Assembly (NCBI RefSeq): GCF_019352175.1 | Contig: NZ_JACBYI010000047.1 | Location: forward strand, 1-59,320 | From: Paenibacillus sp. S150 | GTDB lineage: Bacteria; Bacillota; Bacilli; Paenibacillales; Paenibacillaceae | Length of the DNA: 59,320 bases | Reading direction: 5' to 3' | Shown here: positions 1 through 7,744 of the stretch, piece by piece | Layout of the letters: every line of letters starts with the position of its first letter | How positions within the stretch are numbered: the stretch's first letter is position 1 | Program-made: the position numbers and the translations under genes | Notes under the pieces: model-generated | What the model was told of the DNA's origin: nothing | The model's database searches: none | What the model saw: only the letters and a program-made list of their open reading frames with translations

Positions 1-119
1 CAAGCGTCCAAGACGCTGTGAAACCCACCGGTTTTGGAATCACCGAAGTGAATTCCGATACTCACTCGTTGTTCAGTTTTCAAAGATCAAGCTCGTTGTC
101 GGCGCCGATTATCTCGTCA
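1..119 (-). other. rRNA operon leader (16S gene lies beyond the left edge)
   Basis: Read on the minus strand this stretch contains CTTTGAAAACTGAACAACG followed by GAGTGAG, a sequence typical of pre-16S leaders in Paenibacillus and other Bacilli. It lies just downstream of two promoter-like sites and runs toward position 1, so the 16S rRNA gene is expected immediately outside the window. No mature rRNA is visible here. The identification rests on recognition of the leader sequence. Confidence 0.7.
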
Positions 120-133
120 CCAGCAACCCTTAT

Positions 134-162
134 AATATATCACGTTCATTAGAGTAATGCAA
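134..162 (-). promoter_or_regulatory. rRNA operon promoter P2
   Basis: Minus-strand -35 TTGCAT (157-162) and -10 TATATT (134-139) are separated by 17 bases. An A-rich tract lies just upstream of the -35, as expected for an UP element. It precedes the rRNA leader directly. Confidence 0.65.
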
Positions 163-230
163 GTTTTTTTCGAAATCACTTTATTCAGTCATTTCTTTTC
201 CAATTGACAGCGCTCTAACAACGCTTACTT

Positions 231-260
231 ATAATACCTCATAGTTATATGAAAAAGCAA
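231..260 (-). promoter_or_regulatory. rRNA operon promoter P1
   Basis: Minus-strand -35 TTGCTT (255-260) and -10 TATTAT (231-236) with an 18-base spacer. Its position about 100 bases upstream of P2 matches the usual tandem arrangement of rRNA promoters in Firmicutes. Confidence 0.5.
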
Positions 261-277
261 CCCTATTTAAAAAGAAA

Positions 278-308
278 GATAACCCGCTTAATATTTAAGC
301 GGGTTATC
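278..308 (-). terminator. Intrinsic terminator of the transglutaminase gene
   Basis: An inverted repeat GATAACCCGCTTAA / TTAAGCGGGTTATC with a tiny loop is followed on the minus strand by a T-rich run (TCTTTCTTTTT). It lies 36 bases past the stop at 345 and insulates that gene from the rRNA promoters. Confidence 0.9.
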
Positions 309-344
309 ACCAAAATTCCTTAATCGAATGCAATTCTTTTATTC

Positions 345-1154
345 TTAATAGAACTTGGCAGCGGTATACTTGCTTGCTGCTTTGATCAAGCTTGTTGCCT
401 GGCTGCTCTTCGCCAACCCGGCATCAACCGTAGTGTCAATAGTCACCCACTTGCCGTTAAGGAACACTTCATTCCAAGCATGGTACGAAGTCACATAGCT
501 GGTATTCCCCATTACCAGCTTAGCAGGTATTCCTTGACTGCGAAGCATGGTTGCAAACAATGAAGCGTAATCGTAGCAAATGCCTTTTTTGGTAATCAGC
601 GTATTGTCATTGTTCGGAATATAGTCTGTCGTAACATTGGAAGCCAAAGTATAGTCATATTTCACGTTAGAAACGATATAGTTGTAGATTGCTTTTACCT
701 TTTGTTCATCAGTGGTCAGGCCCTGTGTCAGTTGTGCGGCTTTTAGCACTGATTTATCGGAAGAACTCCATTTCACATTCTGTACGGAGCTCAAATATAC
801 GGCGTTGGCATTGCTCAGGCTGAGATCTACAGTTTCGGAAGAAATCACTTTGTATTTGTTGCCGGTAGTGTTCTCCAGAACAGAAACCTTATAGGAACCA
901 TTGCCTTGCTGCAACGGGAAGGTTTCGGTTTGTTTGGAGGCGTAAAGGTTATATGTGTAGCTGTTGTTGTCCTTGGTGATCATAAGCTTGATGCGCTTAT
1001 CTTTGGGAACGTCGTAGGATACAGCGATAACGCCTTGTTTCAATTGCGATGTATTTAACCAGCCAGTTTCTGTGCTGGCTGCTTCTGCGGAGCCTGCTTG
1101 AACGGAAGTGGCGACCACAAACAATGTTATTAAGGTAAAAAAGAACTTCTTCAT
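345..1154 (-). CDS. Secreted transglutaminase-like (cysteine protease fold) protein
   Basis: The start at 1154 is chosen because AAAGGAG lies 7 bases upstream; an earlier in-frame ATG falls inside the riboswitch. The 269-aa product begins MKKFFFTLITLFVVATSVQA, a clear signal peptide. The C-terminal half is a transglutaminase-like domain: the catalytic Cys is in KGICYDYASLFATMLRSQG, the His in SYHAWNEVF and the Asp in WVTIDTTVD. The N-terminal part (about 30-130) is beta-rich and not recognised. It probably acts on cell-wall or surface proteins outside the cell. Expression is very likely controlled by cyclic di-GMP through the two upstream riboswitches, and a strong terminator follows. The exact substrate is unknown. 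Confidence 0.9.
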   Translation of the reverse strand: MKKFFFTLITLFVVATSVQAGSAEAASTETGWLNTSQLKQGVIAVSYDVPKDKRIKLMITKDNNSYTYNLYASKQTETFPLQQGNGSYKVSVLENTTGNKYKVISSETVDLSLSNANAVYLSSVQNVKWSSSDKSVLKAAQLTQGLTTDEQKVKAIYNYIVSNVKYDYTLASNVTTDYIPNNDNTLITKKGICYDYASLFATMLRSQGIPAKLVMGNTSYVTSYHAWNEVFLNGKWVTIDTTVDAGLAKSSQATSLIKAASKYTAAKFY

Positions 1155-1164
1155 GGATAAAACT

Positions 1165-1246
1165 CCTTTCGGTAGCTGGCTGCCATCCATGTGGGAAGGC
1201 CCTTTAGCTTTGCGTCCCTACCTTTCGATAGGTTTGCCGTTATCGT
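1165..1246 (-). promoter_or_regulatory. c-di-GMP-I (GEMM-I) riboswitch, gene-proximal copy
   Basis: The minus strand shows the class I signature in order: GGCAAACC, CGAAAGG, GGGACGCAAAGC, GGGCC, and GGCAGCCAGCTACCG. The aptamer ends directly at the gene's Shine-Dalgarno (CTACCGAAAGGAG), so ligand binding could change ribosome access. This is the second of two nearly identical aptamers in tandem. Confidence 0.93.
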
Positions 1247-1319
1247 ATAAGCTTTATCTGTCCCTACTTCTGCTAGAATCTGCTAGAATTATATCAAGAA
1301 CAAACAAAAAAAGCCTCTT

Positions 1320-1404
1320 CATTCGGTAACTGGCTGCCATCCATTAGAGGGAAGGCCCTTTAGCTTTGCGTCCCTACCTTTCGATAGGTTTGCCGTTATC
1401 GTGC
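1320..1404 (-). promoter_or_regulatory. c-di-GMP-I (GEMM-I) riboswitch, promoter-proximal copy
   Basis: Same signature as its neighbour (GGCAAACC, GGGACGCAAAGC, GGGCC, GGCAGCCAGTTACCG), about 75 bases further upstream. It is followed on the minus strand by GAAGAGG and a run of seven T, and the AGAGG can pair with CCTCT inside the aptamer. This suggests, but does not prove, a transcription-termination expression platform, unlike the proximal copy. Confidence 0.93.
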
Positions 1405-1421
1405 TTAGCTTTTATAGTTAT

Positions 1422-1449
1422 ATTCTACCATATTCATATCTATATACAA
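1422..1449 (-). promoter_or_regulatory. Promoter for the riboswitch-transglutaminase transcript
   Basis: Minus-strand -35 TTGTAT (1444-1449) and -10 TAGAAT (1422-1427) with a 16-base spacer, placed just upstream of the distal c-di-GMP aptamer. Confidence 0.5.
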
Positions 1450-1527
1450 GCCCTAAATCGCTAGAATTCCACTAATTTATGATTAAATTTTAATTTTTCC
1501 ACCTTTCAGCTCATAATTTGTCGAAGT

Positions 1528-2184
1528 TTAAGATAACTTAGCATGAATGATCAGGCGATGCGTTGGATTGACCAAGGGATCACAGGTAATCAGAGTGAGC
1601 ATTTTGTCATCATTATGGCCGTTCAATACCGAAATATCCGTAGGTTCCACAATGGAGATGTCATACACAATGTATTGATATTCCTGCTCGCTAGTCTGCA
1701 CCGATATGGTATCGCCAATCCCAACCTCATTTAATCTGTTGAAAAGCCTTCCGGCAGTTCTTGATCTGTGTGCCGCAATAGCAGCATTGCCAACCTCCCC
1801 TATGGCAGCAGTCTCCTTCATATGAGCAGCGGCATGCTTCATGTTGGCCTTGGTCGCCCCTTCCAGGACAGGGAGCTTCAAATTAATTTTGTCGATCTGG
1901 ATAATGCCTATGATCTTGCCGCCCAGCTGAATTTCCGGTGCAGGCTGTTCCGCCGCCTCAGCCTGTTCATCTGCAGAGGATTCCTCGGCAAGCAGTTGGG
2001 TCACTTCAGCATAGGGCTTGCGCAAATCGGACTGCGGAGACGGCGAAGGCACAGTTTCGCTGTATGCCTGTTCGGCTTCTTCCAGCAGCTTCTGCTGCTG
2101 CCAATCGTTATACCACTCGTTTGCTTTGGGATACAGCATGATCAGAATCCCGGCAAGAATAATGAAGTAAGAGAACTTGCGCAT
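1528..2184 (-). CDS. Class D sortase
   Basis: The start at 2184 follows AAGGAGG with a good spacer. The 218-aa protein has one N-terminal membrane segment (FSYFIILAGILIMLYP), a Glu/Ser/Pro-rich linker (about 35-85), then the sortase domain. Catalytic residues are visible: His in NAAIAAHRS, Cys in MLTLITCDP, and Arg in THRLIIHA. Class D sortases cleave an LPXTG-like signal and attach surface proteins to the wall or to each other; the short size and TLITC motif fit this class. No sortase substrate with an LPXTG tail is seen nearby. It is probably a single-gene unit. Confidence 0.92.
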   Translation of the reverse strand: MRKFSYFIILAGILIMLYPKANEWYNDWQQQKLLEEAEQAYSETVPSPSPQSDLRKPYAEVTQLLAEESSADEQAEAAEQPAPEIQLGGKIIGIIQIDKINLKLPVLEGATKANMKHAAAHMKETAAIGEVGNAAIAAHRSRTAGRLFNRLNEVGIGDTISVQTSEQEYQYIVYDISIVEPTDISVLNGHNDDKMLTLITCDPLVNPTHRLIIHAKLS

Positions 2185-2220
2185 GGACATCACCTCCTTA
2201 AAATAGCCTGTATTGCCCCA

Positions 2221-2340
2221 AGCAGAAACGGCTACGCCTCCTTGTAAAGGACGGCGTGTTGCAGCGAGAAATAGAAGGATCATTTAGTGTGCCGAGCATA
2301 TAAATTCTATTTCAAGGAGAACGGCTCTGCCGTCTTTTTT
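2221..2340 (+). repeat. Dispersed structured intergenic element, copy A
   Basis: A GC-rich hairpin segment (ACGGCTACGCC ... AGGACGGCG) is followed by CAGCGAGAAATAGAA and, later, TATAAATTCTATTT, so GAAATAGAA can pair with TTCTATTTC. The same order of elements recurs at 11452 and 51855. Here it ends with a small hairpin ACGGC-TCT-GCCGT plus six T. It lies in the gap between the sortase gene and the glycosylation operon. Confidence 0.7.
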
Positions 2341-2415
2341 AAGGCATCATAGGCTGCCGAAGCAACGGTTACCCGTATCAATTGCAGGCTTTTGGGAAGA
2401 AGCATACATATATTT

Positions 2416-2820
2416 TCAAAACACCCACTTGCGGCTTCCGAAAAAATTAATGATCACGGTCACGAAGGTAACCAATACTTTGGCAATCAGCACCTGAATG
2501 CCGAAGCGGTCTGTCAGCCAATGAATCAGCAGCACCGAGATGCCCAGCACCACCAGGTTCAGGACAATAAATCTTACCAGCTGCCTGCGGTCAAAGCCAT
2601 CCTTGCTCCCCCGGTCCTGATCCCGAAAGGTCACCTTCTTATTCCAAATAAAACTGTTGGCTGTACCGGCGCTGTACGAAATGATCTGTGCCGGTGTGTT
2701 CATCATTCCCAGTGAGTGCAGCAGAGTAAAGACCGCAAAATCAACCAGCGTATTCAGCAGGCCTACGGCGTTGAATTTCAAGAACTGGATAAAGCCTGCG
2801 TTCAGCTTTTTATCTGACAT
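2416..2820 (-). CDS. GtrA family membrane protein
   Basis: 134 aa with four predicted membrane segments and the GtrA pattern (FLKFNAVGLLNTLVDFAVF near the N-terminus, SFIWNKKVTF in the middle, FFGSRKWVF at the end). GtrA proteins are thought to help flip polyprenyl-phosphate-linked sugars across the membrane for extracellular glycosylation. The start at 2820 has GGAAGG upstream and overlaps the preceding glycosyltransferase stop by 11 bases, indicating translational coupling. It is the last gene of the operon 9801-2416. Confidence 0.9.
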   Translation of the reverse strand: MSDKKLNAGFIQFLKFNAVGLLNTLVDFAVFTLLHSLGMMNTPAQIISYSAGTANSFIWNKKVTFRDQDRGSKDGFDRRQLVRFIVLNLVVLGISVLLIHWLTDRFGIQVLIAKVLVTFVTVIINFFGSRKWVF

Positions 2821-3799
2821 AATCGTTTTCCTTCCGTCCGCCCACATTCAATACGTCCGTATCTTCCTCAGTATACCCTTTGGTTTCACGCACAATATAC
2901 AGCGGTCTATCCTTGGATTCATCATAAATCCGCCCGATGTATTCACCGATTACACCAAGCAGCATAAGCACAATACCGTTAAACAACAGGTTTACACCCA
3001 CGATAGAAGCCCAGCCGGGAACGGTCCAGGAGGTGAACACCCTTTGAAACAAAACAAAAAACAGATAAAGAAAGCTGGAGAAGGAAAGAAAAAAGCCGAT
3101 GTAAGAAGCTATTTTCAGCGGTTTGTGGGAAAAGGAGGTGATGCCGTCGAGTGCGAACCGGATCATTTTCTTCAGCGGATATTTGGTTTCCCCGGCAAAG
3201 CGTTCCTCACGCACATACTCAACCATGGTCTGCCGAAAGCCCACCCAGCTCACCAACCCCCGGACATAACGGTTCTTCTCCTTCAAACCGCGCAGCACAT
3301 CGCATACTTTACGGTCAATTAAACGAAAATCTCCCGTGTCCGTAGGTATTTCCACACTGGTCATGCTGCTGAGCAGACGGTAGAAGATCTTCGCCGTTGC
3401 TTTTTTGAAGAATGTCTCTCCGTGACGTTTGAGCCGCTTGGCATATACAACCTCGTAGCCCTCTTTCCATTTCTCGATCATCTGCAGAATAACCTCAGGC
3501 GGATCCTGAAGATCCGCATCGATAACCACGACCGCCTCGCCTTCAGCATAATCCATCCCCGCCGTGATCGCTACCTGATGACCAAAGTTGCGTGAGAAAT
3601 CGATCAGCTTGACATGTTCATCACGGCTGCTGACCTCGCGCATAATCTCGGCTGTACGGTCCCGGCTCCCGTCATTGACAAAGACCAGTTCGTAGGATTC
3701 GCCGCATCCGTCCATTACTTTCTTGAGACGCCCGTACGTATGCTGAATGACTTCCTCCTCATTGAACATGGGGACAATTATACTGTATCTGGCTTTCAC
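2810..3799 (-). CDS. GT2 polyprenyl-phosphate sugar transferase (GtrB/DPM1-like)
   Basis: A GTG start at 3799 is chosen because AGGAGG lies just upstream. The 329-aa protein opens with the GT2 fold (YSIIVPMFNEEE), carries VVIDADLQDPPE with the metal-binding Asp residues, and ends with two hydrophobic segments (about 235-310), as in GtrB and ArnC-type enzymes. The family transfers a sugar from a nucleotide sugar to a polyprenyl phosphate on the cytosolic side. With the GtrA protein after it and two GT-C enzymes before it, it probably makes the lipid-linked donor for them. Confidence 0.92.
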   Translation of the reverse strand: MKARYSIIVPMFNEEEVIQHTYGRLKKVMDGCGESYELVFVNDGSRDRTAEIMREVSSRDEHVKLIDFSRNFGHQVAITAGMDYAEGEAVVVIDADLQDPPEVILQMIEKWKEGYEVVYAKRLKRHGETFFKKATAKIFYRLLSSMTSVEIPTDTGDFRLIDRKVCDVLRGLKEKNRYVRGLVSWVGFRQTMVEYVREERFAGETKYPLKKMIRFALDGITSFSHKPLKIASYIGFFLSFSSFLYLFFVLFQRVFTSWTVPGWASIVGVNLLFNGIVLMLLGVIGEYIGRIYDESKDRPLYIVRETKGYTEEDTDVLNVGGRKENDYVR

Positions 3800-3922
3800 C
3801 TTTATTCCTCCTAAAAGTTTGTCGCCTTTATTTCTTAGATATAGCTTCTCACAAAACTGGCTTCCTAAGCCTAAGCATCCGCCAAGCTTGGCCAATCCAC
3901 TTCTTCACCGGGATCCGCTCTC

Positions 3923-6900
3923 CTAGAATACCCAGGAGGGGAACCAGCGCAGTACAACATCCACATAGTCTTTACTGACCTGCATGCCGGACAATACGGG
4001 ATAAAACAATACAAACAGCAGCGCGGCACCGGCCACATAAGCATAACGCATGTACCGGGCTTCAGGGTACTTGCTGTCGAGCAGCTTCATAATATATACA
4101 ACAGCAAGAATTATGAACGGCACCATCGCAAAATAATGGTAAAGGAAGGTCTCGCGCGGAACCAGCATCCATGGCACATATTGTGATAAGAATCCGATCC
4201 AGATCATATACAGATTCTTGTCCTTGCGTTTCACTGTTAACCAGATCGCCGCCAGCATCGCAAAGATTCCTGTCCACCAGATCAGCGGATTGCCCATCGT
4301 GACGATGCTGCTCACCTGTCCTTCCGGCAGGCCTTCGCCGCCGCTGAAGAACCATACCGGCCGTTTCATAAACGGCCATTCCCACCAGGAGGAAGCAAAC
4401 GGATGGGTTGCGACAAGCTGGCTGTGGTAATTGTACATGTTCTTTTGGGCATCAATCAGGCCTTTGAACGTATACCCGTCTGCCGAGACAGACAGGACAG
4501 GGATGAAGGACAGGCTGTAGATGATTCCCGGGATAACCACAAAGAACAGCAGGCAGCTGAGCAGGGTCAGAATGGTGTTCTTCCAGAACGCCCCGTCCGC
4601 AGTGCGGCAGGCGGCCTTGAGCTCCTGATCGCCTGCTCTCCCCTCAGCCAGCAAGCGTCCGGCCGCTTTGTATTCCCTGTAGCGCTCGAACAAAACAAGC
4701 GCCAGCATGATCGCAAGCCCTGCCCCGCCGTAGAGCACAATCCATTTGGAAGCAACGCCGATCCCGAAGAACAGACCGGACCAGAACAATGGCACCAGCG
4801 TCCGCCGCAGCGGAACGCGGTAGAAATTCATCGTGAAATACCGCTGCATGAAGTAGAACATCAGCATGATGAAGAATACGCCGTAGACATCGATTGTCGA
4901 GATGCGCGTCTGGGTAAAATGCATGAAATCAAGCGCGAACAATCCGGCGGCTAGGGCGGCGTAGACAGTCCTTTTGAACAGCCGCAGAGCCATCATATAG
5001 ATCAGCGGCAGCATGGCGATACCAAACAGGGTACCGATAATCCGCCAGCCGAACGGGTTGACGCCGAACAGCTCCATGCCGGCAGAAATCAGCAGCTTGC
5101 CGAGAGGCGGATGGGTATTCTCATAAGGGACAATACCGTGTGTATACTCATAAGCCGTACGGGCATGGTAAATTTCATCGAAATAGGTGCTGTTCATGAA
5201 CCCGGAGTTTTCCGGAATGATGGATTGTTCATCAAACAGGTTGGACGGCTGGCCTCTTTTGGCAGCCGCACCATCAGGCGTAATGCTCGCTACCGCAAGC
5301 GGTGTTTTGCCTCCACCCTGCTCATAGAAGGCCATTTCATTCAAGGTGAAGCCCGGCGAAGTAACGGTCAGCTTCACATATCTTGCCGCTACGTTCAAAG
5401 GCTGGCTTTTCCAAATGAAGACGTTGCCGACATCCTCATTGACATCCAGCGGGCTGCTCCAGGCCTCTGGAGTCTGGCTGAATTCCAGCTTGAACTTGCC
5501 GGTGCCGACACCGCCGAATATATTCACACGCTCCAGCTGTCTGCTCTGGCCGAGGTCCACATAGAAGCTCTCGCCGCTGGCTGCCGGTTCCCACAGGGTT
5601 TCCGGCGCTTTGTCAGAGCCCAGATGAAACAATGCCAGTGCCGCATATACGGCGGTAATGCCCAGCATCCACATCCAATCTTTGCGCTGCAGCTTGAATC
5701 TGCCGGCTCTTCCCCTCTTCCCAAGCGGGCGAAGCCCTTCGGCAAGCTCCACATCGGCATCATATTTCTCCGCTGCAGACACCGTTGGAAGGATAGGCTT
5801 GATATCTTTGCGGATGTATACTGCATATCCGACATACAGCATGTACAACGCCAAAGCTATATTGGCAATTGAAGTTACCAGAACAATGCCGTCCGAAGGC
5901 GGATTATTGCCGGCATTAAGATGGGCCAGAGTATAGCCTACGTTAAGATACTGCGTCAGAGTAAAGCCGAGGAACAGGGTCAGGAAACGCCGGTCCCGGC
6001 TCTCGATATAGGTGAACAGGCACAGGATCAAGGCCGGGTACATGTACCGTTCATGCATTTTGGTTCCGAATACGAACACGATTGTGATCAGAACCATACC
6101 GATGAAGAAGGATTTCGACAGGTCATTGCGGTCTTTTTTGAATGAGTAATACGCTGCAAGGGCAACGGCTGCCAGGATGAAAATAAAGCCCCAGGCGCGG
6201 TAGGTAATCCCCAGCCACATGGAATTAATCGAAGCCCACATCGGGTCAGTCAGCGCATATAGATTAAAGGCATTCACTGTTGAATAGGGATAGGAGGATA
6301 GAGTGCCCTTATAAAGCTCTATCAGTCCGCCGAGTCCGCCGTTATTCCAGAAGAACGGCGCCGCCAGAACGGCAAAGATGCCAAGCCCGTAAAGGGCACC
6401 GAACGCCAGCTGCTTCCACGCACGGTGATGATAGAAAGCCAGCATAAGCACAGGAGTAAAGATCAGGGCCTGAGGTTTAATAAGTGTGGCTAAGGCAAAG
6501 AAGATGGCCGAACGCACAAAGCCCTGTTCCGAAGCGGCCAGGATGCTAAGCAGCAGGAATACCAAAAAGAATGAGTCCGCTTGTCCCCAGGCCGCAGAAT
6601 CCATCAGCACCGCCGGATTGAACAGGAACAGCAGCATCAGGCCGATGGCCATGCCGGAACCAAGCTTCTTGCGGCCTGAGCGGTAGATCAGCCAACCCAG
6701 CACCAGATCGGAAATGATCGCCGGCAGCTTGAAGAGCAGTGTTTCTCCCCCCGAGCCATGCGCAAACCCGAACAGCCCGCGGATGAAGCTCAGCACATAC
6801 AATATGTACAAATATCCCGGAGGATAATCGGCAAAATAACCCTCCTCATAGAACTTGCCGGGTCCCATATCCACAAGGCGCTGGCCCCAGGCAATAAAGG

Positions 6901-7744
6901 TATTCATATCATTCTGATATCCTTGCGCTGTCAGTCCAATCCAGATCCGCAGAATAAAGGCCGCCCCGAAGACAACATAGAGCCATCTGGTATATACAAC
7001 ATCCGGCTGCTTCAGAAGCCGTTCACTGCGGAATGCTTTATTATAGAAGAAAGCGAAAAAAACACTGAACACCGCCGACAGCAGCAGGAGCTTGGCAGGC
7101 GATACCTTGTGCGGTGTCTCCGCAGCCTGGGTGCCCGCATTCTGGGCCGCCGCTTCGCTGTCGAGCGAGATGGCACTGGCTCCGCCGGGAACAGCATCCA
7201 CTTGCTCTACGGACAGATCATCAAAGTAGGCTTTGCCTTGAATAAGGCTGGCATAGCCGCCCAGGGCTGCGCCGATGCCCAGCTCTTTTTGCCCGGAGCC
7301 GGTTTGGCCGTAGAATTCAAGGTACTGCCAGTCCCCCGCCGTATCTGTGGTAGCGGGATAACCGCCGCCGATGCCTACCGCGAAAATGTTCGCGCCAAGG
7401 CCTTCGCCTGCGGTGCTGACGATTTTGACATAACCGGAGATCTTATAATAGCTGCTAGGCTGGACCGCAATCGTCTGCACCCACTTGAGGTGATTGGGCT
7501 CCAGATTCTCAATAACCGCCGCCTTGCTCCCGGAATGGACATCCTCAGACTGCACGGAGAGCAGCCCCGAGCTGTCCCCGGAGATCCACATATCCTTGGT
7601 CCAGCCTGAAGGAGCATCTTCGTCACCGTCTTCAAAGCCCGGATTCTGCAATAGATTGCCCTCTGCATACATGCTTGTTACCGGAAGAACGAACAATAAC
7701 AGCATTAAAACGATCATTGCGGCCGCGCGTGTACTCTTGATCAT
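3923..7744 (-). CDS. Very large membrane glycosyltransferase with two GT-C modules (PMT-like)
   Basis: 1273 aa, well above the usual 500-700 of this class. Order: signal or anchor segment (1-28); a carbohydrate-binding-like module (NLLQNPGFEDG, about 30-180); a first multi-membrane GT-C part with NDMNTFIAWG and YFADYPPGYLY (about 240-650); a soluble discoidin-like module (about 720-820); a second GT-C part related to protein O-mannosyltransferases (STYFDEIYHARTAYEY, THPPLGKLL, about 850-1273). The Asp-Glu in YFDEIYHA is the expected catalytic pair of PMT enzymes. The ATG overlaps the previous stop as ATGA. It likely glycosylates a surface polymer or protein outside the membrane using a lipid-linked donor. 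Confidence 0.9.
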   Translation of the reverse strand: MIKSTRAAAMIVLMLLLFVLPVTSMYAEGNLLQNPGFEDGDEDAPSGWTKDMWISGDSSGLLSVQSEDVHSGSKAAVIENLEPNHLKWVQTIAVQPSSYYKISGYVKIVSTAGEGLGANIFAVGIGGGYPATTDTAGDWQYLEFYGQTGSGQKELGIGAALGGYASLIQGKAYFDDLSVEQVDAVPGGASAISLDSEAAAQNAGTQAAETPHKVSPAKLLLLSAVFSVFFAFFYNKAFRSERLLKQPDVVYTRWLYVVFGAAFILRIWIGLTAQGYQNDMNTFIAWGQRLVDMGPGKFYEEGYFADYPPGYLYILYVLSFIRGLFGFAHGSGGETLLFKLPAIISDLVLGWLIYRSGRKKLGSGMAIGLMLLFLFNPAVLMDSAAWGQADSFFLVFLLLSILAASEQGFVRSAIFFALATLIKPQALIFTPVLMLAFYHHRAWKQLAFGALYGLGIFAVLAAPFFWNNGGLGGLIELYKGTLSSYPYSTVNAFNLYALTDPMWASINSMWLGITYRAWGFIFILAAVALAAYYSFKKDRNDLSKSFFIGMVLITIVFVFGTKMHERYMYPALILCLFTYIESRDRRFLTLFLGFTLTQYLNVGYTLAHLNAGNNPPSDGIVLVTSIANIALALYMLYVGYAVYIRKDIKPILPTVSAAEKYDADVELAEGLRPLGKRGRAGRFKLQRKDWMWMLGITAVYAALALFHLGSDKAPETLWEPAASGESFYVDLGQSRQLERVNIFGGVGTGKFKLEFSQTPEAWSSPLDVNEDVGNVFIWKSQPLNVAARYVKLTVTSPGFTLNEMAFYEQGGGKTPLAVASITPDGAAAKRGQPSNLFDEQSIIPENSGFMNSTYFDEIYHARTAYEYTHGIVPYENTHPPLGKLLISAGMELFGVNPFGWRIIGTLFGIAMLPLIYMMALRLFKRTVYAALAAGLFALDFMHFTQTRISTIDVYGVFFIMLMFYFMQRYFTMNFYRVPLRRTLVPLFWSGLFFGIGVASKWIVLYGGAGLAIMLALVLFERYREYKAAGRLLAEGRAGDQELKAACRTADGAFWKNTILTLLSCLLFFVVIPGIIYSLSFIPVLSVSADGYTFKGLIDAQKNMYNYHSQLVATHPFASSWWEWPFMKRPVWFFSGGEGLPEGQVSSIVTMGNPLIWWTGIFAMLAAIWLTVKRKDKNLYMIWIGFLSQYVPWMLVPRETFLYHYFAMVPFIILAVVYIMKLLDSKYPEARYMRYAYVAGAALLFVLFYPVLSGMQVSKDYVDVVLRWFPSWVF

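Noticed and set aside
204..235. Plus-strand TTGACA and TATAAT
   Set aside because: The spacer is 20 bases, too long for a sigma-A promoter, and no plus-strand gene follows. The site lies within the rRNA promoter region of the other strand.
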